A DNA stretch of 64,000 nt from DASXYG01 sp036502625 (GCA_036502625.1 DASXYG010000005.1:1-64000), one strand, 5' to 3'. Positions 15,386-24,606 are shown, counted from the first letter of the stretch. The notes: generated by a model not told the origin, from the letters alone. Made by a program: numbers and translations.

Positions 15386-17623
15386 TTGGCCAGGGTGGAG
15401 CCATCGGCGGATGTGGATCGGCGCGGGCGGGAGATCGCGGTCGAGCAGCGCCATGTCGACCGTGCGTACGAACGGCTTGCGGAGCTGCGCGAAGAGACGG
15501 CGGCGATGCTGCGTGACGCCTACCGCCAGGCGGATGTCGGCACGTTCGGTTCGCTCGTGGACCGTGACGTCATGGTCTACCGCACGGAGCTGCGCGCCCG
15601 TGCGCTCGACGCCGCCGACGACGGCCTGGTGTTCGGCCGCCTCGACCTCTCCGAGGACGACGAGGTGCGCTATATCGGCCGCCTCGGGGTGCGCACGATC
15701 GAGCGCGACTCGCTGGTCATCGACTGGCGCGCCCCGGCCGCCGAGGCGTTCTACCGCGCCACGCCCGAAGACCCGCGCGGCGTCGTGCGCCGCCGGGTGC
15801 TGCACTGCCGCGGCCACCGCGTGGTCGACATCGAGGACGACCTCCTCGACGCCGACGCCGGGGCGAACCTGACCGTCGTGGGCGACGGCGCGTTCCTCGC
15901 CGCCCTGGCGCGCACACGCGACGGCACGATGCGCGACATCGTGGCCACCATCCAGCGCGAGCAGGACGAGGTGATCCGCGCCTCCGCCGACGCGACCGTC
16001 ATCGTCCGCGGCGGGCCCGGCACGGGCAAGACCGCCGTGGCGCTGCACCGCGTGGCGTACCTCCTGTTCCGCCACCGGCAGCGGTTCGGCGGCCGCGGTG
16101 TGCTGGTGATCGGGCCGAACCCGCGCTTCACCCGCTACATCGAGCGGGTGCTGCCGTCGCTCGGCGAGGGCGGCGCGGTGCTGCGCTCGCTGGGCGACCT
16201 GGTCGAGGGCGCGAGCGCGTCGTACCACGATTCGTACGAACTGGCGCAGGTCAAGGGCGAGGCGGCGATGACACGGGTGCTGCGCCGCGCGGTGGCCGAC
16301 ACCCCGCCGGGCGCGCCCGAGGAGCTGACCGTCACCTACCGCGGCACGGTGGTGCGCATCGAGGCCAAGCGGCTGCGCACACTGCGCCGCGAGGTGCACC
16401 GCCGCCGGCGCGAGGCCAACGGCGCCCGCGCGTTCGCCGCGTCGCGGCTGCTCGACGCCGTGTGGGAACGGCTGACCGCGCTCGGCACCGACGACGCGCG
16501 CCCGCTGAACCGCGCCGAGGTCGACGCGGACGTACGCGACCAGACCGCCTTCACTGCCTTCCTGAGCGCCTGGTGGCCGCTGCGCCGCCCGGCGGACGTA
16601 CTCGCCACGCTGGCCGACCGGGCGCGGCTGGCGCGCGCGGCCGGGCGCGACATCGAGGCCGCCCGGGTGGCCGCGCTGGCCGACGGCTGGGCCACCGAGC
16701 TGCCGCGCGGCCGCTACTCCTACGCCGACATCGCGCTGCTCGACGAGCTGGACGTCCTCCTCGGCCGCCCGCCGCGCCCGCGCCGGCGCCCGTCCGACGG
16801 CGACGACCCGAGTGTGGTCGAGGGGTACGACATTTTCACCGGCGAGGACCTGACCTCCGAAGACGGCGCCGTCGAGCTCAACGAGGTGACCACCTACACC
16901 CAGCGCCTCGAACGCTCGCGGCGGGTCGACGCCGAGGACGACGACGCGGGCCCGCGCCCGGAGTACAACCACATCGTGGTCGACGAGGCGCAGGACCTCT
17001 CACCGCTGCAATGGCGCATGCTCGGCCGCCGCGGCCCCCACGCCACCTGGACGATCGTGGAGGACGCCGCGCAGAGCGCGCGCGCCGACCTCGAGGCGTC
17101 GACCGCCGCGCGCGACACCGCGCTCGGCGCGCGGCGGCGCGAGGAGTACGAACTGTCCGCCAACTACCGCAACCCGGCGGAGATCGCCGCGGTGGCGGCG
17201 CGGGTGCTGAGCCGCGCGGTGCCGGGCGCGCGCCCGGCGGCGGCCGTACGCCCCGGCGGCCACCCGCCGGCCGTCCACCGCGTGGCCGGGGACACCGAGC
17301 TGGCCGCGGCCGTGTCCCGCGCCGTGGAGGAGGACGCCGCGCGCGTGGACGGCACGATCGCGGTCATCGCCGCGCCGGGCCGCGCGTCGTCGCTGGCCGG
17401 GGCGGCGGGCGAGCGCGTCCAGGTGCTCGAGGCGCTGGACGCCAAGGGCCTGGAGTTCGACGCCGTGGTGATCGCGGCGCCGGAGGAGATCGTGGCGGCC
17501 GCGCCGACCGGCGAGCGTACGCTCTACGTCGCGCTGACCCGCGCCACGCAGCGCCTCGCGGTCATCACCGCCGACGACGCGTGGGCCGGTCTGCTGAGTC
17601 CGGTTGCCGAACCCGTGTCCTGA
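15386..17623 (+). CDS. helD: HelD-family superfamily 1 helicase (RNA polymerase-associated)
   Basis: A 745-residue UvrD-like ATPase of the HelD family, which in Gram-positive bacteria binds RNA polymerase, removes it from DNA and recycles it; some actinobacterial members (HelR) protect against rifamycins. Seen here: an N-terminal coiled-coil (VEQRHVDRAYERLAELREETAAML) that would enter the RNAP secondary channel, Walker A GGPGTGKTAVALHR near residue 210, Walker B VVDEAQDLSPLQW near 532, SANYRNPAEI and the terminal LYVALTRATQRL. I prefer the TTG at 15386 because GGGGGAG precedes it by seven bases; GTG 15368 is an alternative. Its 3' end overlaps the convergent TetR gene by 59 bases. Confidence 0.88.
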   Translation: MARVEPSADVDRRGREIAVEQRHVDRAYERLAELREETAAMLRDAYRQADVGTFGSLVDRDVMVYRTELRARALDAADDGLVFGRLDLSEDDEVRYIGRLGVRTIERDSLVIDWRAPAAEAFYRATPEDPRGVVRRRVLHCRGHRVVDIEDDLLDADAGANLTVVGDGAFLAALARTRDGTMRDIVATIQREQDEVIRASADATVIVRGGPGTGKTAVALHRVAYLLFRHRQRFGGRGVLVIGPNPRFTRYIERVLPSLGEGGAVLRSLGDLVEGASASYHDSYELAQVKGEAAMTRVLRRAVADTPPGAPEELTVTYRGTVVRIEAKRLRTLRREVHRRRREANGARAFAASRLLDAVWERLTALGTDDARPLNRAEVDADVRDQTAFTAFLSAWWPLRRPADVLATLADRARLARAAGRDIEAARVAALADGWATELPRGRYSYADIALLDELDVLLGRPPRPRRRPSDGDDPSVVEGYDIFTGEDLTSEDGAVELNEVTTYTQRLERSRRVDAEDDDAGPRPEYNHIVVDEAQDLSPLQWRMLGRRGPHATWTIVEDAAQSARADLEASTAARDTALGARRREEYELSANYRNPAEIAAVAARVLSRAVPGARPAAAVRPGGHPPAVHRVAGDTELAAAVSRAVEEDAARVDGTIAVIAAPGRASSLAGAAGERVQVLEALDAKGLEFDAVVIAAPEEIVAAAPTGERTLYVALTRATQRLAVITADDAWAGLLSPVAEPVS

Positions 17624-18155
17624 TCCCGTCGATGATCAGCTCGAGGCCGGCGCGGAACCCCTTGTCGCGCTGCTCGCGTGACAGGTGCGCGCCGGCCGGG
17701 CCGCTGATCTCGCGGGCCTGCTCCTCCATCGTGAAGCCGTTGACGTAGCCGAACATCGTGTCGACCGCGGCCACGGCCGTGTCGTCCGGCACGCCCTGCG
17801 CGGTGAGCCGGGCGATCAGGTTCGTGAAGCTCTCGACCGCCACCTCGCCGGGGTCGTTGAACGTGGCGATCAGGCGCGCGCCGTCGCGGTGGGCCAGCAT
17901 GCCCTCGCGCGTGCCGATGGCGACGGCCCGCAGGATGTCGTCCCACGGGCCTTCGGGCAGCGCGGCGAGGCCGGTGTCGCCGACCATGTGCGCCACCATC
18001 GCGTCGAGCAGCGCCTGCTTGCTGGGGTAGTGGCGGTAGAGCGCGCTCGCCCGCACTTCCAGCCGCCCGGCCAGCCTCCGCGTGGTGAACGCGTCGAGGC
18101 CGACCTCGTCGAGCAGGTCGATCGCCGCCTCGAGGACCTCGTCACGTCGCGCCAT
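17565..18155 (-). CDS. TetR-family regulator with TetR_C-type domain
   Basis: A 196-residue regulator. It has the N-terminal helix-turn-helix (VLEAAIDLLDEVGLDAFTTRRLAGRLEVRASALYRHYPSKQALLDAMV), the true TetR arrangement, and a C-terminal ligand domain ending MFGYVNGFTMEEQAR...FRAGLELIIDGIR. The ATG at 18155 has a GGAGG ribosome binding site. It is divergent from an FAD-dependent monooxygenase across two tandem 15-bp palindromes. That is the layout of the classical TetR/TetX or TetR/TetA repressor-target pairs, so it probably represses the monooxygenase and itself. Confidence 0.88.
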   Translation of the reverse strand: MARRDEVLEAAIDLLDEVGLDAFTTRRLAGRLEVRASALYRHYPSKQALLDAMVAHMVGDTGLAALPEGPWDDILRAVAIGTREGMLAHRDGARLIATFNDPGEVAVESFTNLIARLTAQGVPDDTAVAAVDTMFGYVNGFTMEEQAREISGPAGAHLSREQRDKGFRAGLELIIDGIRTRVRQPDSADRPTRRRR

Positions 18156-18189
18156 GGCACCTCCGTTGTCCACCGCCCATGCTGCCAGG

Positions 18190-18195
18190 TTGACA
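18190..18195 (+). promoter_or_regulatory. -35 box of the monooxygenase promoter
   Basis: TTGACA is a perfect -35 hexamer. An acceptable -10 position 17-18 bases downstream (near 18213-18219) lies inside the first operator palindrome, so bound repressor would occlude RNA polymerase. Confidence 0.5.
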
Positions 18196-18210
18196 ACGCG
18201 CCCGGGATGC

Positions 18211-18240
18211 GTGAACACTGTTCACGTGAACGGTGTTCAC
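18211..18240. promoter_or_regulatory. Two abutting TetR operators (GTGAAC-N3-GTTCAC twice)
   Basis: GTGAACACTGTTCAC (18211-18225) is followed immediately by GTGAACGGTGTTCAC (18226-18240). Each is a perfect 6+6 inverted repeat around three bases, and the two are head to tail with no gap. They sit between the divergent TetR gene and the monooxygenase gene (ATG 18258), overlapping the probable -10 of the latter. This is a textbook operator pair for the adjacent regulator. Confidence 0.85.
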
Positions 18241-18257
18241 GTCGATTGGAGGACGGA

Positions 18258-19415
18258 ATGGGTGCAGGGGAACCGGGCCGCGTGCTGGTGGCGGGCGGCG
18301 GAATCGGCGGGCTGACGCTCGCCCACGGCCTCGCGCGCCGCGGCGTCGAGGTCCAGGTCTACGAGGCCGACGACGATGTCGACGTCCGAACGCAGGGCTA
18401 CCGCATCGGGCTCGGCCCGCGCGCGTTCGAGATCCTCTCGGCGCACCTCCCGGAGCGGCTGTCCGCGCTCGTCAGCGCGACGAGCGGCGGCCTGACCGGC
18501 CCCGGGCTGATGTTCGACGACCAGCTCAACCTGCTCGATGACGACATGGAGGGCCCGCCGCCCGAGGCGCGGGCCATCGACCGCCAGGTGTTCCGGCAGA
18601 TCCTGTTGACCGGCCTCGGCGACCGGGTCCACTACGGCAAGCGGCTCACCGGCTTCACCGAGGAGCCGGGCGGCCCGGTCGTCGCGGCCTTCGCCGACGG
18701 CTCGTCCGCGTCCGGCGGCGTCCTGGTGGGCGCCGACGGCGGCGGCTCCGCCGTCCGCCGCCAGTTGCTGCCGCACATCGGGCTGGAGGAGTCGCCGCTC
18801 GGCGGCGTGATGGGGAGAACGCCCCTCACCGAGCGGTTCCGCCGCCTCGTCCCCGGCCGCGGCACCATGATCAAGGGCGGCGGCGTCACGCTGATGCTCG
18901 GCCGCATGGAGTTCGGCCGCGAGCCGTCCGAGGCCGCCGCCGACCTCGCGCCGGACGCCCGGATGCCCCATCGCGACAGTTACGTCCGGTGGGTGCTGAT
19001 GCTCCCGCCCGACCACCCGGAGGCGGGCCGCCGCGAGCGGGGCGACACCCGGGAGTTCGTCCACGGCCTGCTGGCGGCCTGGCATCCCGACATCCTCGCC
19101 CTCATCGACGCCGCTGACATGGCGGCCATCGGCCGGGCGCGGGTCCTCGACCAACCGGTCGCGGCGTGGCCGCAGTCGCGGGTGGTGCTGATGGGCGACT
19201 CCGCGCACCTGACCCTCGCCAGCGGCGGCAACGGGGCGAACACCGCGATCGAGGACGCCCGGCTGCTGTGCGACGGCCTGGTCGCGGTGGGCAGCGGCGA
19301 GCGCGATCTGCTGCCCATGCTGACCGCCTACCAGGCCGACATGCTCGCCCGCGGCAACGCGGCGGTGGAGTTCAGCAAGGAGGCGTTGAAGCGGTTCGTC
19401 CCGGCCCGGCCCTGA
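18258..19415 (+). CDS. FAD-dependent aromatic monooxygenase under TetR control
   Basis: A 385-residue group A flavoprotein monooxygenase. The GxGxxG FAD dinucleotide fold is VLVAGGGIGGLTLAHGLARRG, the second FAD motif is GVLVGADGGGSAVRRQL, and the third is VVLMGDSAHLTLASGGNGANTAIEDA. It resembles enzymes that hydroxylate aromatic antibiotics or polyketides (TetX-like and anthracycline hydroxylases). The GGAGG at 18248-18252 defines the ATG at 18258. Control by a TetR protein with its own operators suggests induction by a small lipophilic molecule, so detoxification or tailoring are both possible. The substrate cannot be deduced. Confidence 0.85.
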   Translation: MGAGEPGRVLVAGGGIGGLTLAHGLARRGVEVQVYEADDDVDVRTQGYRIGLGPRAFEILSAHLPERLSALVSATSGGLTGPGLMFDDQLNLLDDDMEGPPPEARAIDRQVFRQILLTGLGDRVHYGKRLTGFTEEPGGPVVAAFADGSSASGGVLVGADGGGSAVRRQLLPHIGLEESPLGGVMGRTPLTERFRRLVPGRGTMIKGGGVTLMLGRMEFGREPSEAAADLAPDARMPHRDSYVRWVLMLPPDHPEAGRRERGDTREFVHGLLAAWHPDILALIDAADMAAIGRARVLDQPVAAWPQSRVVLMGDSAHLTLASGGNGANTAIEDARLLCDGLVAVGSGERDLLPMLTAYQADMLARGNAAVEFSKEALKRFVPARP

Positions 19416-19572
19416 GCCGCGTGCGTACGGGATCCCCGGTGGCCGCGGTGCGGGCGATCTTGGCCGGAGCAGGTCAGTGAAGACAGGTTGACCGAGCGGT
19501 AACTTGGACGTGAGATTGGCTCGCGTTCTCGTCGTTTCGGGGGGCCCGAAGCCAGCGAGAGGATCCGATCGC

Positions 19573-21603
19573 GTGTCCAGTCCCCGCGCATTACCGAAGC
19601 CACACAGACGCCTGGCCGCCGTCGGAGCGGCCCTGGCGCTGCTGGTCACACCCCTCGCCGTCATCGCCGGCCCGGCGCAGGCCGATCCGGTGCGCGCGCC
19701 CAAGGCGGCGGCGTCCGGGTGCGATCCGATCGATCCGGCCAACTGCCTGCTGCCGTTCCCGAACGACCACTACACGGTGCGCGACCACCGCACCGCGACC
19801 GGCAGGCGGGTGAACCTCACGCCCGCGATGATGCCGGCCAACGTCGCGGGCACACCCGTCGACCCGACCGAGCCGAACCGCAACGACGGCTTCTCGCCCG
19901 GGTCGATGCTGCTCACCGTCGTCCCGGGCGTCGACCTCGGCACGACCGGCGCCGCGCCGCAGACCGACATGGCGCGGTCCCTGCGCCGTGACGCGCCCAT
20001 CGCGCTGATCGACACCCGTACGGGCCGCCGCTGGCCGTACTGGGCGGAGCTCGACTCGGGCGTCACCGACCCGGCGAAGCGCGCGCTGATCATCCGGCCC
20101 GCGAAGGACCTCGCCGAGGGCCACCACTACGTCGTGGCGCTGCGGAACCTGCGCGACTCCTCCGGCGCCCCGATCGCCGCGAACCCCGCGTTCGCCGCCA
20201 TGCTCGCCGACCGCCCGCCCGCCGACGCGACGCTGCGCGGCCGGTGGTACTCCATGCGCCCGGTGCTGCGCCAGTTGCGCCGTGCCGGAATCGGCACCCG
20301 CGGGCTGAACCTCGCGTGGGACTTCACGGTCGCGAGCACCCGCAACATCACCGGCCGCGCCGTCCACATGCGCGACGACGCGTTCCGCAAGCTCGGCGGC
20401 AAGTCGCCGGCCGTCACGGTCACCAAGGTCACCGACTACACCGAGGCGCAGAACCCGCGGCTCGCCCGCCGGGTCGAGGGCACCATCGAGGTGCCCAGCT
20501 ACCTCGACACCCCCGGCGGCCCGCCCGGCTCCCGGCTCAACTACGGCGCCGACGGCCAGCCCGCGCAGAAACCGGGGCAGGTGCTGAACGTCCCGTTCCA
20601 GTGCGACATCCCGCATGCCGCGTTCGGCGGGCCCGCGCGGCCGGTCCTGTTCGGCCACGGCCTGTTCGGCGACCAGACCTCGGTCGGCGGCACGGACGCC
20701 GCCGCGCAGGCGCACGACAGCGTGTTCTGCGGCGCCACGTTCACCGGCATGTCATCGGGTGACCTGCTGTGGCTGCTCAGCATGTCGCAGGACTTCTCCA
20801 CGTTCCCGTCCGTGCCGGACCGCCTGCAGCAGAGCTACGTCGACTTCCTCTACCTCGGCCGGGCGATGATCCACCCGGACGGCCTCGCCGCGCAGACCGC
20901 GTTCCACGACGCGAACGGCAAGCCGCTGCTGGACCGTACGGCGAAGCTCACCTACACCGGCTACAGCCTGGGCGGCATCGAGGGCACCGCGCTGACCGCC
21001 CTCGGGCAGGACTTCCGGCGCTCGCTGCTCGGCGTGCCCGGGGTCAACTTCAGCACGCTGCTCAACCGAAGCGTGCTGTTCACCGTGTTCCAGCAGGTCA
21101 TCGACAAGTCGTACCCGGACCGCACGCAGCAGCAGATCATCCTCGCGCTGGCGCAGATGCTGTGGGACCGCGGCGAGGGCGACGGTTACGTCCAGCACGT
21201 CGTCCGCGACCCGCTGCCCGGCACCCCCGTGCACCAGGTGCTGCTGCACGAGGCGTTCGGCGACCACCAGGTGACGAACATCGGGACCGAGGTCGAGGCG
21301 CGCACGCTCGGCGTCGGCGTCCACTGGCCCGCCGTGCAACCCGGCCGCAGCCTCGACACCACGCCGTTCTGGGGCATCCCGCGCGTCACGAGCCGCGCCC
21401 ACCGCGGCTCCGAACTCGTCATGTGGGACAGCGGCAGCCCGCCCGACCCCATCGGGAACATCCCGGCCACCGCCGGCCACGACCCGCACAACGATCCGCC
21501 GAACAACCCGGTAGCGGTCGACCAGGCCGCGACCTTCCTCAGGACCGGCATCGTCCAGGACGTCTGCGCCGGCGCGCCCTGCACCGGCCCGCAGGCCCCC
21601 TGA
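19573..21603 (+). CDS. Secreted alpha/beta-hydrolase (virulence-factor-lipase-like)
   Basis: A 676-residue exported protein. From GTG 19573 (RBS GAGAGGA) it has a basic start, a hydrophobic core (LAAVGAALALLVTPLAVIAG) and a likely AxA cleavage site at PAQA-DP near residue 37. The mature N terminus (CDPIDPANCLLPFPNDHYTV, then NRNDGFSPGS) resembles the bacterial lipase N-terminal domain family. The nucleophile elbow GYSLGG lies near residue 465, and VLFGHGLFGDQ forms a typical oxyanion region. Paired cysteines occur near both ends. It is presumably an extracellular esterase or lipase; the substrate is unknown. It stands alone, followed by a strong terminator. Confidence 0.75.
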   Translation: MSSPRALPKPHRRLAAVGAALALLVTPLAVIAGPAQADPVRAPKAAASGCDPIDPANCLLPFPNDHYTVRDHRTATGRRVNLTPAMMPANVAGTPVDPTEPNRNDGFSPGSMLLTVVPGVDLGTTGAAPQTDMARSLRRDAPIALIDTRTGRRWPYWAELDSGVTDPAKRALIIRPAKDLAEGHHYVVALRNLRDSSGAPIAANPAFAAMLADRPPADATLRGRWYSMRPVLRQLRRAGIGTRGLNLAWDFTVASTRNITGRAVHMRDDAFRKLGGKSPAVTVTKVTDYTEAQNPRLARRVEGTIEVPSYLDTPGGPPGSRLNYGADGQPAQKPGQVLNVPFQCDIPHAAFGGPARPVLFGHGLFGDQTSVGGTDAAAQAHDSVFCGATFTGMSSGDLLWLLSMSQDFSTFPSVPDRLQQSYVDFLYLGRAMIHPDGLAAQTAFHDANGKPLLDRTAKLTYTGYSLGGIEGTALTALGQDFRRSLLGVPGVNFSTLLNRSVLFTVFQQVIDKSYPDRTQQQIILALAQMLWDRGEGDGYVQHVVRDPLPGTPVHQVLLHEAFGDHQVTNIGTEVEARTLGVGVHWPAVQPGRSLDTTPFWGIPRVTSRAHRGSELVMWDSGSPPDPIGNIPATAGHDPHNDPPNNPVAVDQAATFLRTGIVQDVCAGAPCTGPQAP

Positions 21604-21618
21604 CCCTGCCCGGACCCA

Positions 21619-21654
21619 CCCTCATCGCGTGCGGAGACCCGCACGCGATGAGGG
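21619..21654. terminator. Bidirectional intrinsic terminator hairpin
   Basis: Bases 21619-21634 and 21639-21654 are perfectly complementary, giving a 16-bp stem with the four-base loop AGAC. There is no U tract, as usual for actinobacterial terminators. It lies between the convergent ends of the hydrolase gene (stop 21603) and the osmoprotectant-binding protein gene (stop 21665), so it can serve both. Confidence 0.9.
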
Positions 21655-21664
21655 GCGGGCGCGG

Positions 21665-22627
21665 CTACTTCACGAAGCCTTCCTTCATCATCCAGTCCTT
21701 GGCGACGATCGCCGGGTCCTGGCCCTCGACATCCACCTTCGCGTTCAGCTCACGCATGATGTTGGTGTTGAGGGCGTTCGCGATCTTGGCGAACGCGGCG
21801 TCGAACGCCTGCGGCGCCTTGTCGTAGACCTGCTTGCGGAACGTCACCGACGGGTTGTAGATCGGGAAGAACTTCTTGTCGTCCTTCAGCGTCGTCAGGT
21901 TCAGCGCCTTGATCCGGCCGTCGGTGTCGAAGACCTCGCCGAACGTGCAGCCGCCCTTGGCCGTGGTGTCGTACACCACGCCGGTGCCCATCCGCTTCCA
22001 CTGGCTCTGCGGCACATTCAGGCCGTACGCCTTGAGCATTCCGGGCATGCCGTCGGGCCGGCTGGCGAACTCGGTCTCCACGCAGAACGTCCGCTGCGCC
22101 GTGGGCACCTTCGCGATGTCCGACAGGTTCTTCAGCCCGTACTTCTTCTCCGTCTTCTGCGTGACGGCGATGGCGTACGTGTTGTTGAACGTCGACGGCT
22201 TCAGCCAGACGATGCCGTTCTTCTTGAGGTCCTCGTCGCGCACGACCTGGTACTGCTTCTGCGGGTCGGGCACCGGCTTGTCGTGGCCCAGATAGGTGAT
22301 CCAGCCCGTGCCGGTGTACTCCCACTGCACGTCGTTCTGCCCGTGCAGCATCGAGTTGCGCGCCGCCGTGGAGCCCTGGACGTTCGTGCGGTCCTGCACG
22401 TTCGCGCCCATCACCTTCAGCGCCTGGACGGTCATCTTGCCCAGGATGAGCTGCTCGGTGAAGTCCTTCGAGGTCACCCGGATCGTGACGCCCTTCAGCG
22501 CCGGCACCGGTTTGATCGAGCCCGCCGAGACCGCCGGGATGAACGCCGAGGCCGGCTTCAAGCCGCACCCCGCGAGCACCGGCACGAGCGTCAGCGCCAC
22601 GAGCGGGAGCAGTTTACGTATGCGCAT
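21665..22627 (-). CDS. Osmoprotectant ABC transporter substrate-binding lipoprotein (OpuCC-like)
   Basis: A 320-residue lipoprotein: the signal sequence ends in the lipobox LAGC with Cys21 as the lipidation site. The mature part is an OpuAC/ProX-type periplasmic-binding fold that starts with VTIRVTSKDFTEQLILG and contains NDVQWEYTGTGWITYLG, the part of the ligand pocket that holds quaternary amines in OpuCC/OsmF-type proteins. It is the last gene of a four-gene operon; its ATG abuts the permease stop with no gap. The likely ligands are glycine betaine, choline, carnitine or related osmoprotectants. Confidence 0.9.
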   Translation of the reverse strand: MRIRKLLPLVALTLVPVLAGCGLKPASAFIPAVSAGSIKPVPALKGVTIRVTSKDFTEQLILGKMTVQALKVMGANVQDRTNVQGSTAARNSMLHGQNDVQWEYTGTGWITYLGHDKPVPDPQKQYQVVRDEDLKKNGIVWLKPSTFNNTYAIAVTQKTEKKYGLKNLSDIAKVPTAQRTFCVETEFASRPDGMPGMLKAYGLNVPQSQWKRMGTGVVYDTTAKGGCTFGEVFDTDGRIKALNLTTLKDDKKFFPIYNPSVTFRKQVYDKAPQAFDAAFAKIANALNTNIMRELNAKVDVEGQDPAIVAKDWMMKEGFVK

Positions 22628-23404
22628 CTACAGCCCCCTTGGCGAGAAGAGCTGGGTGAGCAGGCCGCCCACCCAGTCGATCAGCAGCGCCAGCACCGCG
22701 ATCATGCCGCTGCCGACGATCAGCACCAGCGGGCGCTGGTTGTTGATCCCGGCCACCACGATGTCGCCGAGCCCGCCGCCGTTGATGAACGTCGCGATGG
22801 CCGCGTTGCCCACCATCAGCACCAGCGTGGTCCGCACACCGCCGAGGATCACCGGCACGGCCAGCGGGATCTCCACCTTCGCCAGCACGCCACCGGCCGA
22901 CATGCCGATGCCGCGCCCGGCGTCGATCAGCGCGGGGTCCACCTGCTGGAGGCCGACCATCGTGTTGCGCAGCGACGGCAGCACGCCGTACACCGTCAGC
23001 GCGAGCACGGCCGTCCAGAAGCCGATCTGCCACGCCACGGCGAACAGCACGATGATGCCGACCGCCGGCGCCGACTGCCCGATGTTGGCCAGCATCAGCA
23101 CGACCGGCGAGGCGTAGCGCGCGCCCTTGCGGGTGAGGATCACGCCGAGCGGCAGCGCGATGATCAGCACCAGGATCGTCCCGGCGACCGTCAGCTCGAT
23201 GTGCTGCCAGGTCTTCTCCAGGATGTAGCCGAGGCCCAGGTTGGCCTTCTCGATGCTGTCGAGCTTCTGCGACTTCACGTACGCCAGCAGCGCCACCACG
23301 ATCAGCACCAGCACGACCGGCGTGATCACGGACTTCCAGGACCTCCGGGCCAGCGACGGCGGCGTCTCGGTCGCCGTACGCGCCTCCGCCGCGGACACGC
23401 TCAT
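22628..23404 (-). CDS. Osmoprotectant ABC transporter permease (second subunit)
   Basis: A 258-residue permease with about six helices. The ABC-permease EAA-type loop is seen as DPALIDAGRGIGMSAGGVLAKVEIPLAVPVILGG. It has an N-terminal cytoplasmic stretch of about 25 residues that the partner permease lacks. Its start overlaps the ATPase stop by four bases (23401-23404, ATGA), and its stop abuts the binding-protein gene. It pairs with the permease at 24599-25246 to form the membrane channel. Confidence 0.9.
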   Translation of the reverse strand: MSVSAAEARTATETPPSLARRSWKSVITPVVLVLIVVALLAYVKSQKLDSIEKANLGLGYILEKTWQHIELTVAGTILVLIIALPLGVILTRKGARYASPVVLMLANIGQSAPAVGIIVLFAVAWQIGFWTAVLALTVYGVLPSLRNTMVGLQQVDPALIDAGRGIGMSAGGVLAKVEIPLAVPVILGGVRTTLVLMVGNAAIATFINGGGLGDIVVAGINNQRPLVLIVGSGMIAVLALLIDWVGGLLTQLFSPRGL

Positions 23405-24606
23405 GCGGAATCACCGCCGGCCGAGACGCGCTCCTGGCGGCGGGCCTTCTGCCGTTCCTTGAGGTCGGACAGCTCCTGCTGGATCGTGCCGAGCGACACG
23501 ACGCCGAGGTACTCGCCGTTCGCCTTGGTGACCGGCACGACGTCGTACTCCGCGTGCAGCAGGCCCTCCATCGCCTCCTGGAGCGTGGCCCGCGCCGGGA
23601 TCGTGGTCTCGATCGGCGCGGAGAGCTCGCCCGCCGTGCCGTCGCGGCCGTCGATGGTCTCGCTGGTCACCCAGCCGGTCGGCCGCCGTCCGGCATCGAC
23701 GACCAGGGCGTACGCGGTGTCCGCGCCCGCGATCGTCTCGCGCACACGGGTCACCTCGTCGCCCGGCGCGACCTCGGCCACCTGGCCGAGCTCCACGTCG
23801 GCGACCTTCGCGAAGTTCAGCAGCCGCATCGCCGAACCCGACCCGATGAACTGCTCGACGTACTCGCTCGCCGGGTTCGCCAGGATCTCCGCCGGCGAGG
23901 CGTACTGCGCGATCCGCGAGCCCTTGTCGAGGATCGCGATCTGGTCGCCGATGCGCAGCGCCTCATCGATGTCGTGCGTGACGAACACGATCGTCTTGCC
24001 GAGCTCCTCCTGCAGGCGCAGCAGTTCGTCCTGCAGGCGCTCGCGGGTGATCGGGTCGAGCGCGCCGAACGGCTCGTCCATGAGCAGGACGGACGGGTCG
24101 GCCGCCAGCGCGCGCGCCACGCCGACCCGCTGCTGCTGGCCGCCGGAGAGCTGGCGCGGATACCGGTCGCGGAACTGCCCGCTGTCGAGGCCCACGAGGT
24201 CGAGCAGCTCGTCCACGCGGGTGGTGATGCGCTGCTTGTCCCATCCGAGCATCTGCGGCACCTGGGAGATGTTGGTGCCGACCGTCATGTGCGGGAACAG
24301 GCCCGCCTGCTGGATGACGTAGCCGATGCCGCGGCGCAGCTCGTTCGGCTCCTGCGCGCGCGCGTCGGTGTCGCCGATCATGATGCGCCCGGACGTCGGC
24401 TCGATGAGCCGGTTGATCAGCCGCATGGTGGTCGTCTTGCCGCAGCCGGACGGGCCGAGGAGGACGACGATCTTCCCGGCGGGGATCGACATCGTCAGGT
24501 CGTCGACGGCGGCGAGGCCGGTGCTGGACGCGGAGTAACGCTTGGTGACGTTCTCCAGTTCGATCGGCACGCCCGTGGTGCCCTTGTCGGTGACTGTCTC
24601 AGACAC
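23401..24606 (-). CDS. Osmoprotectant ABC transporter ATP-binding protein with CBS domains (OpuCA-like)
   Basis: A 401-residue ATPase. Walker A GPSGCGKTTT is near residue 51, the Q-loop is VIQQAGLFPHMTV, the signature is LSGGQQQRVGVARAL, Walker B is VLLMDEPFGALDP and the H-loop is FVTHD. The C-terminal ~130 residues form a tandem CBS module (APIETTIPARATLQEAMEGLL, then VVPVTKANGEYLGVVSLG), which in OpuA/OpuC senses ionic strength or c-di-AMP. A GGDEF protein elsewhere in the window makes c-di-GMP, a different signal. It overlaps the upstream permease gene by eight bases. Confidence 0.93.
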   Translation of the reverse strand: MSETVTDKGTTGVPIELENVTKRYSASSTGLAAVDDLTMSIPAGKIVVLLGPSGCGKTTTMRLINRLIEPTSGRIMIGDTDARAQEPNELRRGIGYVIQQAGLFPHMTVGTNISQVPQMLGWDKQRITTRVDELLDLVGLDSGQFRDRYPRQLSGGQQQRVGVARALAADPSVLLMDEPFGALDPITRERLQDELLRLQEELGKTIVFVTHDIDEALRIGDQIAILDKGSRIAQYASPAEILANPASEYVEQFIGSGSAMRLLNFAKVADVELGQVAEVAPGDEVTRVRETIAGADTAYALVVDAGRRPTGWVTSETIDGRDGTAGELSAPIETTIPARATLQEAMEGLLHAEYDVVPVTKANGEYLGVVSLGTIQQELSDLKERQKARRQERVSAGGDSA

